A stretch of 64,000 bases of DNA from Terrimesophilobacter sp038243605 (GCA_038243605.1 JBBSQX010000008.1:1-64000), one strand, 5' to 3'. Shown: positions 1 to 8,488, numbered from the stretch's first letter. Numbers and translations are program-made. The notes: generated from the sequence alone by a model not told the origin.

Positions 1-111
1 GACAAACTTAACGATCGACCACGCAAACGCCTCGACGCGGCCACCCCACGAGAAGCCCTAAACCAGCTACTCTCAAACCAACAAAACGGCAGTGTTGCAA
101 CGACCACTTGA
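1..111 (+). CDS. IS30-family transposase, C-terminal end (cut by window edge)
   Basis: The frame is open from base 1 to a TGA at 109-111 and encodes 36 residues. The stretch KLNDRPRKRL followed by TPREALNQLL matches the C-terminal end of IS30-family transposases, where NxRPRK-L-x-x-x-TP is typical. The last codons (GTTGCAACGACCACTTGA) resemble the right inverted repeat seen in actinobacterial IS30 elements, which often overlaps the stop codon. The rest of the element lies outside the window, so neither intactness nor the target duplication can be judged. Confidence 0.7.
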   Translation, partial: DKLNDRPRKRLDAATPREALNQLLSNQQNGSVATTT

Positions 112-170
112 ATCCACCGCTGCCTCGCCGGCATCGTTCATCCGAATGGGGCACATTCGCACGGCCGACA

Positions 171-176
171 TAGGCT
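171..176 (+). promoter_or_regulatory. Leaderless -10 box (TAGGCT) for clpS
   Basis: TAGGCT is followed by six bases and the clpS ATG at 183. No Shine-Dalgarno sequence precedes the ATG. The geometry puts the transcription start at or next to the A of ATG, so a leaderless mRNA is inferred. No good -35 box is visible. Confidence 0.5.
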
Positions 177-182
177 GGGAAC

Positions 183-467
183 ATGTCAGACACAATCGAG
201 CAAACGCGCATTGAGGTGCGCAACAGCCTCGATGTGCCGTGGGTGACACTGGTTCTGAATGACCCCGTCAACCTGATGTCCTATGTGTCGTACGTGTTCA
301 GAAGCTACTTTGGGCACCCGCCGGCAGAGGCCGAACGGTTGATGCTCCAAGTGCACCTGACTGGTCGCGCCGTGGTAGCGACCGGTCCGCGCGAAGAGAT
401 GGAACGCCACGTCGAAGCAATGCACGACTTTGGGCTGTGGGCGACCATGGGAAAGGCGGACGAGTGA
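183..467 (+). CDS. clpS: ATP-dependent Clp protease adaptor ClpS
   Basis: This 94-residue protein has the ClpS core: PWVTLVLNDPVNLMSYV binds the N-degron amino acid in this family, followed by the helix with LMLQVHLTGRAVVATG and the C-terminal MHDFGLWATM. ClpS delivers substrates with destabilising N-terminal residues to ClpAP or ClpCP. Length is normal for the actinobacterial form. It is the first gene of a run with overlapping genes for a DUF2017 protein and a zincin, an arrangement common in actinobacteria. The start is the ATG six bases after a TAGGCT box. Confidence 0.95.
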   Translation: MSDTIEQTRIEVRNSLDVPWVTLVLNDPVNLMSYVSYVFRSYFGHPPAEAERLMLQVHLTGRAVVATGPREEMERHVEAMHDFGLWATMGKADE

Positions 468-976
468 GAGCCTTCACCACGCAACCAGATGGCACCATTC
501 AGGCTGACGTGAGTCGCGACGAAGCGCTCCTTCTGCAGAACCTTGCATCACAGGTATCGGACCTTCTGCGCGAAGGGAACGGCGAGGACCCCGCGATTGT
601 GCGGCTGCTCCCCGACGCCTACCCTGACGACTCGGACGCCTCTGCCGAGTTTCGCCGATTCACATCCTCTGGGCTCATCGACCGCAAAATGATGAACGCC
701 GACATCGTGCTGGCAACGCTAACCCGCGCCATCGAATCGGGTGGGTTGAGGCTCGACCAGAATGAAGCGCAGGCATGGCTTCGGAGCCTCACCGACATTC
801 GACTCACCATTGCGAGCCGGTTGGGTATCGAATCTGACGACTACGAGCCACACGGCGACACCGTGTTGCAAGACCTTTATGATTGGCTCGGTTTTATTCA
901 GAATTCCCTCGTTGATGCCGTCGATCATGAGCCTCCCGGCAAAGTTACGACCTGTGGCGGTATGGGTGGCGGCTGA
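464..976 (+). CDS. DUF2017 family protein
   Basis: This protein of about 170 residues begins with MRAFTTQPDGTIQADVSRDE and has the conserved acidic, helical make-up of DUF2017, a family of unknown function found next to clpS in actinobacteria. The chosen GTG at 464 overlaps the clpS stop (GTGA), which indicates translational coupling; the upstream ATG at 437 would lie inside clpS. Features seen are DPAIVRLLPDAY near residue 45 and the C-terminal DLYDWLGFIQNSLVDAV. The link to ClpS is from gene order only. Confidence 0.85.
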   Translation: MRAFTTQPDGTIQADVSRDEALLLQNLASQVSDLLREGNGEDPAIVRLLPDAYPDDSDASAEFRRFTSSGLIDRKMMNADIVLATLTRAIESGGLRLDQNEAQAWLRSLTDIRLTIASRLGIESDDYEPHGDTVLQDLYDWLGFIQNSLVDAVDHEPPGKVTTCGGMGGG

Positions 977-1325
977 ACTGAACTTCGATGCAGAAGAGTT
1001 CGAGAAGCTTGTCGTAGAGCAGCTCGACCTGCTTCCAGACGACATGGTGGACGGGCTCGACAACGTGGTGTTCGTTGTAGAAGACCGTGCAGAAGATGGC
1101 TCGCTCGACATCCTTGGGCTTTACGATGGGGTGAATCTCACGGAGCGAGGGCAGTACGGCTTCGGTGAGTTGCCCGACCGTATTGTTCTCTACCGAGAAC
1201 CACTTCTGGATGTCAGCGCTAACCTTGATGAGCTTAAAGACCAGATTCACATCACGCTTGTGCACGAGATAGCGCACTTCTTCGGGCTCGACGACGCACA
1301 ACTGCACGAGCTTGGTTGGGCTTAG
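927..1325 (+). CDS. Zincin-like metallopeptidase family protein
   Basis: The 132-residue product ends with VHEIAHFFGLDDAQLHELGWA, an HExxHxxGxxD zinc-binding motif (His113, Glu114 and His117 from the ATG at 927). Upstream LPDRIVLYR is also typical of this small minimal-zincin family found beside clpS/DUF2017 in actinobacteria. The ATG at 927 overlaps the previous gene by 50 bases. GTG codons at 954 or 966 would give a shorter overlap and begin nearer the usual family N-terminus, so the start is uncertain. Peptidase activity is unproven. The 3' end overlaps the convergent next gene by four bases. Confidence 0.85.
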   Translation: MSLPAKLRPVAVWVAAELNFDAEEFEKLVVEQLDLLPDDMVDGLDNVVFVVEDRAEDGSLDILGLYDGVNLTERGQYGFGELPDRIVLYREPLLDVSANLDELKDQIHITLVHEIAHFFGLDDAQLHELGWA

Positions 1326-1921
1326 AAAACTTCGTTTCCGTTGATCACCGTGCTGGCAAGTTCACGCGGGTTCTCTCTGGCAATGAACGCGTCTTCTTGG
1401 GCAGCCCAGTCATCCCACTTGTCAGCCCATGAGCCGCCATCCCGATCGCGGACGCGTTGCCTGCGAGTTGGCTCGTCGAGTTCCACCCACACGGCGTAGG
1501 CGGCAAGCGCCCGGTTCGCCCGGCTGAGAGCCCCGCATCCTTCGATCAGGATCGGGCGGCTCTGATCGAGAACGCGCCACTCGGCCGGCGTATTGTCGGC
1601 CCAGTCCCAACGCTGCCAACGCCGCACGGTTGCGGCGATCACAAAGTCGTGCACGTGCTGGCTGCCAGCCTCTAGCCCGCTCCAGCCCGGGTAGAGGTCG
1701 TCCATGCGCACAAGTTGCAGTTCTGGCTTCTGCGCCACCATCGCGCGGGCGAGCTCGGTTTTACCAGAGCCGCTGCGCCCATCGACGAGCACAATGTCGG
1801 GTCGAGTTGGCCGCCTTGTCGGCGTGGTCGGAAACGCCACGTGGTGTGGATCCGCTGGGTTTGTCGACAACGAAGCGTTATCCGACAATGAAGTTCCAAT
1901 GCCCTGTGGCCACCGCTGCAC
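1322..1921 (-). CDS. P-loop NTPase, uridine kinase-like
   Basis: A Walker A motif DGRSGSGKT sits near residues 47-55, followed by RMDDLYPGW, IEGCGALS and a basic RRQRVRDRDGG stretch that may form the lid. This pattern fits small actinobacterial ATP-binding proteins of the uridine/cytidine kinase superfamily; the substrate is unknown. The long start at 1921 reaches 44 bases into ecfT. In-frame TTG codons shortly downstream, near the ecfT stop, would reduce the overlap and are as plausible. It follows the ECF transporter genes on the same strand, so a role in nucleotide or vitamin phosphorylation is possible but not shown. Confidence 0.75.
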   Translation of the reverse strand: MQRWPQGIGTSLSDNASLSTNPADPHHVAFPTTPTRRPTRPDIVLVDGRSGSGKTELARAMVAQKPELQLVRMDDLYPGWSGLEAGSQHVHDFVIAATVRRWQRWDWADNTPAEWRVLDQSRPILIEGCGALSRANRALAAYAVWVELDEPTRRQRVRDRDGGSWADKWDDWAAQEDAFIARENPRELASTVINGNEVF

Positions 1922-2636
1922 CTATTGCAATCATGCCCACCATCAAACCAGCAATCAGCACAACCCACTCGCGCCAGCCGAAAAGAGACTCTCGCGCCCA
2001 CGTGCGCTGCACATCGCCACCGAACCCACGCGACTCCATGGCGATGGCAAGTTTGCTGCCGCGACGAATGGCCAGCACGAGCAAAGCAAACACCTGCCCG
2101 GGTATGCGCCGAAGGCGACCGGTATCCCCCACTCCTCTGGCTCGGCGCGCAAGTTCCAAGAACTTCCAGTCCTCGAGGAACAACCCCACAAGCCTGAACC
2201 CGGCTAGCGCGCCGAGTACAAATCGCGCAGGAAGATGCCACACCTGCGAGAAACCATCCGCGAGGTCAGTCGCGTCGATCGTGATGAAGAGCACCACTGC
2301 GGGCAGACCGATCGCGAGAACGCGCAGTGCCGTCGCGAAGGCGAGATCAAGAGACCCGTCGCTGATGCGAATGGCGAGCCACTCCCAGTAGATGGTGCCA
2401 GAAGTCTTTCCGTACAACAGGATCGTGAGGCCGGTCAGTGGTGCAGCAAACCATACCGGCAAGGTGCGAAACCAGAAAATACGTGCGGGAATACCCAGAA
2501 ACAGAAACGCCACAAGCTCGATCACAATCGCAGTACCTGCCGAGACCCAATCGACGGTAAGGATCAGGCACCCGGCAAGCACAAGCGCCGCCCCAAGCTT
2601 CGCAACCGGATTAATTTGGGTAAACGGGTGGATCAC
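1878..2636 (-). CDS. ecfT: ECF transporter T component (EcfT/CbiQ family)
   Basis: This 252-residue integral membrane protein carries the two signature motifs that dock EcfT coupling helices onto the ATPases: ELARRARG near residue 166 and AMESRGFGG near 202. Several hydrophobic spans lie before and after them. The T component joins the paired ATPases to the substrate-binding S component in energy-coupling-factor vitamin importers. The ATG overlaps the ecfA stop by four bases. The gene order ykoE-ecfA-ecfT behind a TPP riboswitch makes thiamine precursor uptake the likely job. Confidence 0.9.
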   Translation of the reverse strand: MIHPFTQINPVAKLGAALVLAGCLILTVDWVSAGTAIVIELVAFLFLGIPARIFWFRTLPVWFAAPLTGLTILLYGKTSGTIYWEWLAIRISDGSLDLAFATALRVLAIGLPAVVLFITIDATDLADGFSQVWHLPARFVLGALAGFRLVGLFLEDWKFLELARRARGVGDTGRLRRIPGQVFALLVLAIRRGSKLAIAMESRGFGGDVQRTWARESLFGWREWVVLIAGLMVGMIAIGAAVATGHWNFIVG

Positions 2637-4138
2637 AAGCGCACCTCGTGATTCGCCAGCGCATCGACGAAAAGCTGGTCGTGCGTCATAGCGATGATCG
2701 ACCGTCCTTCGCCAGTAAGTTCAGCAAGGAGTGCGATAAGTTCCTTCCACGTGCGGGAATCTTGCCCAAAGGTCGGCTCGTCCAACACCATTACGCGTGG
2801 CCGAGTGGCCAGAACCGTGGCAACGCTCAGTCGGCGCTTCTCGCCACCAGAAAGGGTAAACGGGTTAGCCGCCGCAAGCTTCTCGAGTCGCAAGCGCTGC
2901 AGAAGCTCGTCAACGCGTCGCGCGACCTCGCGCTCAGAAAGCTTCAACGCTCGTGGCCCCACTGCCAACTCATCGCGCACCGTGGCCTTCAGAAACTGGT
3001 GTTCCGGCTCCTGGAACACAGTTCCGATGCGCGTCAAAAGTTCGCGGGACTTCCACCGGATCGGGTGTTCATTCGCGCCCTCACGCAGCACGCTGCTCGC
3101 GGTCAGCTCGCCAGCGAGTGGGGGAATCAGCCCCGCAAGGGTGAGCCCCAGCGTCGTCTTTCCGGAGCCGTTCGCGCCGGTGATCGCGGTGGTCGTTCCC
3201 TCGCTGATGACAACATTGAGCCCGTCACGCACGAAATCTACATCACCATCACCGCCGTCGCGCTTCTTGCGCACCGTCAAGACTGGCTTCCGACCAACAC
3301 TGAGCTCCTGCGCGGTAAGAAGCGTTCCCCCTGCCGCGTGCGAGCGCGCGGGATACTCAGGCGGATGACCTGGCACCCACACTCCAGTGGAAGCAAGTTC
3401 ACTCCCGCGCTCGCGAAGCACCGCATCAGGGGCTCCGTCGGCTTCGACTCCCCCGCCCGCAGATAACACGATGACACGGTTCACGAGCGGCAGCCACACG
3501 TCTACTCTGTGCTCCACAACGACAAAGGTTGCTCCCGTTGACTCGAGCACGCGGGCAACAGCGTCCCGCACCTCCACGACGCCTTCTGGGTCAAGGTTTG
3601 CCGTTGGCTCATCGAGCAGAAGTACATTCGGGCGCATGGCGAGCACCCCGGCAAGAGCAAGCCGTTGTTTCTGTCCACCCGAAAGTTTCGACGTGGAACG
3701 ATCGAGCGCAACATCCAGTCTGACGTCATCAAGAGCACGCCGCACCCGCGGCCAGATCTGATCGCGAGGAACACCGATGTTCTCGCACCCGAAGGCAACG
3801 TCGTCACCAACCCGGGCCAAAATTACTTGACTATCCGGGTCTTGCAGTACGAGGCCGGCGTGACCACGCGACTCGGCTGGCGACCGATCGTTCACCAGCA
3901 GAGTGCCCTCTGAATCACCTTCATCCGACCCCCCGAGCACACCGGCAATAGCCTGAAGGAGCGTAGATTTTCCCGCCCCAGATGCTCCGAGGAGCAGAAC
4001 GCGTTCGCCAGGTTCGATGACGAAATTTAGGCCACGCAAAGCCCAACGGTTGCGGGATGCGTGGCGCCAGCCCCAGCCTTCCGCACGAATACCTGCAGGC
4101 TGCACCCGTGCGGAGGATGGCGACGAATCGCGCGTCAT
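2633..4138 (-). CDS. ecfA: ECF transporter fused ATPase (two ABC domains)
   Basis: Two complete ABC ATPase domains lie in one 501-residue chain. Domain 1 has Walker A GASGAGKST (51-59), signature LSGGQKQRL and Walker B VLLLDEPTANLDP. Domain 2 has Walker A GANGSGKTT, signature LSGGEKRRL and Walker B VMVLDEPTFGQD. Such fused EcfA1-EcfA2 (YkoD-like) proteins power ECF importers of thiamine precursors. The second D-loop reads FGQD rather than the usual xNLD, so the two sites may not be equivalent. The gene lies directly downstream of ykoE with a two-base gap. Confidence 0.92.
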   Translation of the reverse strand: MTRDSSPSSARVQPAGIRAEGWGWRHASRNRWALRGLNFVIEPGERVLLLGASGAGKSTLLQAIAGVLGGSDEGDSEGTLLVNDRSPAESRGHAGLVLQDPDSQVILARVGDDVAFGCENIGVPRDQIWPRVRRALDDVRLDVALDRSTSKLSGGQKQRLALAGVLAMRPNVLLLDEPTANLDPEGVVEVRDAVARVLESTGATFVVVEHRVDVWLPLVNRVIVLSAGGGVEADGAPDAVLRERGSELASTGVWVPGHPPEYPARSHAAGGTLLTAQELSVGRKPVLTVRKKRDGGDGDVDFVRDGLNVVISEGTTTAITGANGSGKTTLGLTLAGLIPPLAGELTASSVLREGANEHPIRWKSRELLTRIGTVFQEPEHQFLKATVRDELAVGPRALKLSEREVARRVDELLQRLRLEKLAAANPFTLSGGEKRRLSVATVLATRPRVMVLDEPTFGQDSRTWKELIALLAELTGEGRSIIAMTHDQLFVDALANHEVRL

Positions 4139-4140
4139 AG

Positions 4141-4776
4141 TTAGACGCGCGCGGCGTTCTCGCGGCCGGATTCAAATCTGTCGAGAGCCCCAGTCTTTGC
4201 GAGCCCTCGCACCGTCAGCCACGAAAGCAGGCCGGCGATCAGCGCGCCGCTGATGATAGACGCGACCACGTACACCGTCGAGAAGAGAGTGTCTGAACCT
4301 GGGTACCACACGATGAGCTCAAGTACTGCCTTCGCGATTCCCGCCCCGATCCCGGCAAGAATGGCAACCCACACGCGCCAGCTGGAGTAAAGGAACAAAA
4401 GGAACACAATTTCGGCACCGACACCCTGGATAAGGCCACTGAAAATTACTGTTGCACCATACTGGCCACCGAGTAGCGCTGACACCACTGCCGCGACAAA
4501 CTCACCGAAAAGGGCTGCTCCCGGCTTGCGCACAACGAGAGCAACAAGAACTCCCGCGAACAGCCACATTCCCCCATCTAGGGCCTGCAGCCCAGGAAGC
4601 AACGCCTTCAACGGCGCGGTAACACCATCGTGTGCGATATTCCAGGCGAAAAACACCACCGCACTGGCGACGGCAATAATGCTGGCAACGACGATGTCGA
4701 CGACGCGCCAGCGCATAGACCTGCGTGGTGTTCGCGTCGTCGTCACACTGGAAGTCGGCTTGATTGTACTGGTCAC
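4141..4776 (-). CDS. ykoE: ECF transporter S component, YkoE family
   Basis: This is a protein of about 211 residues with five or six hydrophobic spans, including VVDIVVASIIAVASAVVFFAW and the conserved FGEFVAAVVSALLGGQYG and SGLIQGVGAEIVFLLF stretches of the YkoE family. YkoE proteins are thought to bind hydroxymethylpyrimidine or thiamine. The GTG at 4776 was chosen because GAAAGGG precedes it at a good distance; a longer frame to 4842 would run into the TPP riboswitch. Regulation by thiamine pyrophosphate follows from the riboswitch just upstream. Confidence 0.9.
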   Translation of the reverse strand: MTSTIKPTSSVTTTRTPRRSMRWRVVDIVVASIIAVASAVVFFAWNIAHDGVTAPLKALLPGLQALDGGMWLFAGVLVALVVRKPGAALFGEFVAAVVSALLGGQYGATVIFSGLIQGVGAEIVFLLFLYSSWRVWVAILAGIGAGIAKAVLELIVWYPGSDTLFSTVYVVASIISGALIAGLLSWLTVRGLAKTGALDRFESGRENAARV

Positions 4777-4824
4777 TTTTCGTGCCCTTTCACTCGAGGA
4801 AATGGCACGGGATGTTGAGAATTG

Positions 4825-4915
4825 TCCTCCCTGCGCTGGCATGATCCAGATCAGGTTCGACGGTCGAAGCTTTGATCAGCTTCCTCTCAGCCCGGCTCAC
4901 CGGACTCCCGTGTTC
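4825..4915 (-). promoter_or_regulatory. TPP riboswitch (thi-box)
   Basis: Read on the minus strand, this region holds the TPP aptamer hallmarks in order: ACGGGAGTCC, GGGCTGAGAGG, then GAACCTGATCTGGATCATGC and CAGCGCAGGGAGG. CUGAGA and the ACCUGAUCUGGAU-x-UGCCAGCGyAGGGA block are the diagnostic conserved segments. The closing GGAGG lies about 50 bases before the ykoE start, so control at transcription or at translation are both possible. It would turn off the thiamine-precursor importer when TPP is plentiful. Confidence 0.95.
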
Positions 4916-4946
4916 GCCTCCGAGTATACGCGGGAGTGCTGCCTAC

Positions 4947-5399
4947 TCAGCCAATTGGGTCAAGGATCACAACAGGGATGTCACGCTCAGTCTTCTCCTG
5001 GTAGTTCGCGTAGTCCGGCCAAATGCTGACCATCTCGTTCCACAGCTTTGGCTTCTCTTCCGGTGTCGCCGTGCGCGCCACCGAGCGAAACTTACGGTCC
5101 TTCACCTGCACATGCACCTCGGCGTTTTCAGAGAGATTCACATACCATCCGGGCGGTTTTGGAGCTCCACCTTTCGACGCAACGATCAGAAAATGACCTG
5201 CATCCTCGCCATAGATCAACGCTGTGCGTCGCCAAAGCCCAGATTTTGCGCCTTTGGTTGTCAACAACAGGAGGGGCGCCCCGCCCTGAGCGGGCCAGTC
5301 AGAACCCGTTGGCTCGTCAAAGCCTTTTATGTGCGCTGCAACCCATTCAGTGGAGTTGTCGATGGGATTTTCTGGGCTCGAACCCTGTTCGTCTGTCAT
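4947..5399 (-). CDS. Deazaflavin (F420)-dependent nitroreductase family protein
   Basis: The product of about 150 residues matches the Ddn-like split-barrel family: APLLLLTTKGAKSGLWRRTALIY, then FLIVASKGGAPKPPGWYVNL, and near the end MVSIWPDYANYQEKTERDIPVVIL. Members reduce substrates with coenzyme F420H2, and some bind other flavins. The ATG at 5399 is preferred over the GTG at 5408: ACGCTA on the plus strand (TAGCGT in gene orientation, 5407-5412) sits seven bases upstream like other leaderless starts here, and GGAAAAC could also act as a weak ribosome site. The substrate cannot be deduced. Confidence 0.88.
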   Translation of the reverse strand: MTDEQGSSPENPIDNSTEWVAAHIKGFDEPTGSDWPAQGGAPLLLLTTKGAKSGLWRRTALIYGEDAGHFLIVASKGGAPKPPGWYVNLSENAEVHVQVKDRKFRSVARTATPEEKPKLWNEMVSIWPDYANYQEKTERDIPVVILDPIG

Positions 5400-5425
5400 G
5401 TTTTCCACGCTACCCCTGCCCGCTG

Positions 5426-6673
5426 CTAAAGGTGCGGACGACGCTTAGATGGGCCAAGCTCCGTGGCGGGCTTCAACAGCGAGGCCGGATGCACGAAGTT
5501 TCCACCAAACCGCTGCCCCACGCTATCAATCACGCGTTCGGCTCCACGCCAGTCTTCATCGTCATCCCACAGACCGCCAGGGGCCGTTCCCGCTTCGGTG
5601 AGTTGCTCCATGCGCACGCCAATGAGCCTCACCGGCGGGTGCGCGCCCACCGCGTCATAAAGACTCTGGACTTCATCTGCGATTCGCCGGCCGACATCGG
5701 TGGGTTCGCCCAGCGTTCGCGAACGAGTAATGGTGGTGAAATCGGCATACCGAAGTTTCAACACCACGGTGCGTCCGACGATGCCAGAGGACCGCAATCG
5801 TTGGGCAACCTTCGTGGATTGGCGCAGAAGCTCCCGCCGCAGCACAGCGCTGTCGCCCACATCGATCTCAAAGGTGACCTCATGGCCGACACTCTTCTCC
5901 AGCGTTTCTGAGGTCACGCTGCGGGGGTCGATGCCGTTCGAAAGGTTGTGAAGCTTGATACTCCCTGCGTCGCCCACGACCCGGCGCAACACTGACATCG
6001 GCGCCACAGCGATGTCACCAATCGTGTTCAGGCCACGTGCTAGCAAGGACTTCTCTGTGACCGCACCAACACCCCACAACGCGCCCACCGGAAGCGGATG
6101 CAAAAACGCGAGGGTCTCTGCTTTCGGAATCACCAGCAGACCATCTGGTTTCGCGCGACCTGATGCCAGTTTGGCGACGAACTTAGTTGATGCGGCACCG
6201 ACCGAGCATGCAAGCCCCGTCTCAGCCCGAACACGGCGGCGGATAAGGGCACCGACCTCGGCAGGAGAACCGATCACGCCGCGCGCACCAACCACATCCA
6301 GAAATGCTTCATCGATCCCTAGCCGTTCAACAATGGGAGTCATATCGTCAAAGATCGCCATCACCTGCCGTGAATAGTGGCGATATTTTTCAAAATGCGG
6401 CTCAAGCACAATGGCACTTGGGCACAGTTGGCGTGCACGCGCCAGCGGAATCGCGGAGCGCACGCCAAACTTTCGTGCCGGGTAGTTGGCTGCAGTAACA
6501 ACAGAGCGAGCCGAGTCGTGTGCGACAACCACAGGTTTATCAACGAGCTCTGGATGATCAAGCAACTCTACGGAGGCAAAAAACGCGTCAAGATCGACGT
6601 GAAGGATGGTGGCGGTCGAACTATCGACGGATGCTCCACTCACCTGCCGCGTGCTGCCGTCTTGTCTGCCCAC
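5426..6673 (-). CDS. dinB: DNA polymerase IV (Y-family)
   Basis: This 415-residue Y-family translesion polymerase has the catalytic HVDLDAFFASVE (Asp27) and the second metal site GIDEAFLDV (Asp121, Glu122). VERLGIDEAF replaces the more usual VEPLSVDEAF. The thumb has KLASGRAKPDGL and the helix-hairpin-helix LWGVGAVTEKSL, followed by a little-finger domain. It replicates past lesions with low fidelity. The start is GTG 6673, six bases after TAACCT. The C-terminal residues end in a basic KRRPHL tail. Confidence 0.95.
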   Translation of the reverse strand: MGRQDGSTRQVSGASVDSSTATILHVDLDAFFASVELLDHPELVDKPVVVAHDSARSVVTAANYPARKFGVRSAIPLARARQLCPSAIVLEPHFEKYRHYSRQVMAIFDDMTPIVERLGIDEAFLDVVGARGVIGSPAEVGALIRRRVRAETGLACSVGAASTKFVAKLASGRAKPDGLLVIPKAETLAFLHPLPVGALWGVGAVTEKSLLARGLNTIGDIAVAPMSVLRRVVGDAGSIKLHNLSNGIDPRSVTSETLEKSVGHEVTFEIDVGDSAVLRRELLRQSTKVAQRLRSSGIVGRTVVLKLRYADFTTITRSRTLGEPTDVGRRIADEVQSLYDAVGAHPPVRLIGVRMEQLTEAGTAPGGLWDDDEDWRGAERVIDSVGQRFGGNFVHPASLLKPATELGPSKRRPHL

Positions 6674-6679
6674 AAGCTC

Positions 6680-6685
6680 AGGTTA
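6680..6685 (-). promoter_or_regulatory. Leaderless -10 box (TAACCT) for dinB
   Basis: In gene orientation TAACCT is followed by six bases and the GTG at 6673, with no Shine-Dalgarno sequence. This is the same geometry as at clpS and many other genes in the window. Confidence 0.5.
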
Positions 6686-6728
6686 CCGTTCGGCACTGAC
6701 AGTGATCAGGCCCGGACTCCAGGTGGGC

Positions 6729-7553
6729 TCAAGCGGCGCGGGCGAGCCGGTGATGCTGAATCGAGCGAATGGTCTTGCCGAGAGGGTACAGCGCGAAGAC
6801 TAAAAGCATGGGTGCGCGAAGTGCAGGGTTCATCAAACCGTGGCGGGCGTACGTGCGCTCGAAGCGGCGCGCATAGTAAGCGAATGCGCGAGGGGTGTCT
6901 TCTAGGCGGCGCGCGGACATCCCACTCACCATCGAGGGCACATAGGCGACCGTCAAATGGTGTTGAGAGAGGTGCACAGAAAGATCAATATCTTCGTGCA
7001 TTTCATCAAGTTCGTCGCGGCAAACGTGGTCGCGGATGGCGAGCCATGCTGTTCGACGAATGGCCATATTGGTGCCGAAGAGAAAATGGTTATCGCGTGA
7101 CAACGTCAGAATAATTTGTCGCAGACGATTGTCGACTTTCAAGCCAAACTGTTGCATCGGCATGTCGTAGTAGTGCACTGGACCAGTCGCCGCAGCAATG
7201 CTTTCGTCGGTGAAGGCTCGCTGGACTTCGTGCACCCAGTTGGGTTCAATCACCGAATCTGCGTCGATCCTGCCAATGACACTCCCCTGCGCTCGATCCA
7301 ACCCGAAGTTGCGCGTCGGCACGAGGCCTTGCTCGTCATTCTGCTGAAAGTAGATGAGCGGGGCATCCGGATATTCGGCCTGAATGGCGTGGACTATGTC
7401 GCCGGTGGTATCCGTTGACCGGTTGTCGACGACGATGATTTCAGCGGCTGGCACCGTCTGCCGTATCGCCGCGAGCACGCACGCCCTAATGGTCGCCTCC
7501 TCGTTAAATGCGGGGATGACGATCGAGACGGTGGGAACGGTGATTGGCATCAC
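6729..7553 (-). CDS. Family 2 glycosyltransferase
   Basis: The GT-A fold is shown by TVSIVIPAFNEEATI, IIVVDNRSTDTTGDIV and the metal-binding GRIDADS (Asp97, Asp99), followed by LFGTNMAIRR and DEMHEDIDLSVHL, where the ED pair is the likely base region. The C-terminal hydrophobic stretch APMLLVFALYPLGKTI may touch the membrane. GT2 enzymes of this kind add sugars to lipids or polysaccharides; the acceptor is unknown. The start may be GTG 7553 or ATG 7550; a TACATT box lies five bases before the GTG and eight before the ATG. Confidence 0.9.
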   Translation of the reverse strand: MMPITVPTVSIVIPAFNEEATIRACVLAAIRQTVPAAEIIVVDNRSTDTTGDIVHAIQAEYPDAPLIYFQQNDEQGLVPTRNFGLDRAQGSVIGRIDADSVIEPNWVHEVQRAFTDESIAAATGPVHYYDMPMQQFGLKVDNRLRQIILTLSRDNHFLFGTNMAIRRTAWLAIRDHVCRDELDEMHEDIDLSVHLSQHHLTVAYVPSMVSGMSARRLEDTPRAFAYYARRFERTYARHGLMNPALRAPMLLVFALYPLGKTIRSIQHHRLARAA

Positions 7554-7590
7554 TGCTCAATGTAGTGCTTCTGTGTGGAGAACAGAACGG

Positions 7591-8463
7591 TTAACCGATC
7601 TCTGCGTACAACCAATCGGTCGGGCTGACTGGCGAATCGTCGACCCTGATCTCAAAATGCAGGTGAGGGCCGGTGCTTGCGCCTGTTGAGCCGACGAGCC
7701 CGATCACCTGCCCGACCTTCACTGGGTCGCCGACGCTCAGCGACGTGACGCCATATTGCATGTGGCCGTACACGGTGGTGACAACGTGGCCATCAATCGA
7801 ATGCTGGATCATGAGGTGGTTTCCGAGCGAGGAATACATGGGGTCGTTTACTTCGACGACGACTCCGGCCGCCATTGCGTGAACCTCTGCACCCCACCCA
7901 GCGATGAAATCCACCCCGGCGTGAAAACTAGAACAACCGTCGCACGGTGGCACTCGTGATCCAAACCCGTCAGAGATCTGTGTGTGCTGCACTGTTGGCC
8001 ACTGCACGGGCGGTGGCGCGGTCACGCTGTAGCCATCTCGTTCCACTGCGGTGATCACTGCGGTGGGCGACACGGAGAGCACCTGTGGTGGCGGAGGAGG
8101 CGGAGGGGCAGCGGCAGCCTGCGCGTACGCCGGAACGGTTACGCTCGCCGCTATGAGAAACGCAATGACGGCGATGGATGTAACGAAAGCTCGGCGCAAC
8201 GTGCGCACGGCATGGATGTCGCTGAGATGGCGAACGGAGCGACCGTTCAGCCCAGGCAAACGCGGAGGCGTCGCGAGCGGTGTGACGCGTGAAGACGGCA
8301 CAGATGTAATTCGTGGCACGGTATTGGATCTTCCGATTCGTTGCAAAGTCACGGATTTACTCCGCGCTAGGCAGCTCGACAATCGCGCCTCGATGCGCTG
8401 GGACGTGGCACCCCGCTCCGCCAATATGGGGGCTAGGGTAACGGAAACGGCTGCATTGTTCAT
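7591..8463 (-). CDS. M23-family peptidoglycan endopeptidase (LytM domain)
   Basis: The C-terminal half is an M23/LytM domain with both zinc motifs, FHAGVDF and HLHFEIR, and the intervening GNHLMIQHS and TVYGHMQYG. A membrane span (FVTSIAVIAFLIAASVTVPA) lies near residues 95-115 after a long basic N-terminus, then a proline-rich linker (PPPPPPP). It probably cleaves peptide cross-links in the wall. An in-frame GTG at 8493 would extend it by ten residues. The ATG at 8463 is preferred because GAAAAT lies six bases upstream. A 16-base palindrome overlaps that box. Confidence 0.9.
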   Translation of the reverse strand: MNNAAVSVTLAPILAERGATSQRIEARLSSCLARSKSVTLQRIGRSNTVPRITSVPSSRVTPLATPPRLPGLNGRSVRHLSDIHAVRTLRRAFVTSIAVIAFLIAASVTVPAYAQAAAAPPPPPPPQVLSVSPTAVITAVERDGYSVTAPPPVQWPTVQHTQISDGFGSRVPPCDGCSSFHAGVDFIAGWGAEVHAMAAGVVVEVNDPMYSSLGNHLMIQHSIDGHVVTTVYGHMQYGVTSLSVGDPVKVGQVIGLVGSTGASTGPHLHFEIRVDDSPVSPTDWLYAEIG

Positions 8464-8472
8464 CGCGGAATT

Positions 8473-8488
8473 TTCACATCGATGTGAA
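8473..8488. promoter_or_regulatory. Perfect 16-bp palindrome at the M23 peptidase promoter
   Basis: TTCACATCGATGTGAA is a perfect 16-base inverted repeat. It overlaps the GAAAAT box (8470-8475) placed six bases before the ATG at 8463, so a bound dimeric regulator would block the promoter. The motif does not match the usual Crp/GlxR site, TGTGA-N6-TCACA, whose half-sites are in the opposite order. The regulator is unknown. Confidence 0.5.

Noticed and set aside
4776..4842. Longer ykoE start upstream of GTG 4776
   Set aside because: It would place coding sequence on top of the TPP riboswitch, and homology does not extend there.
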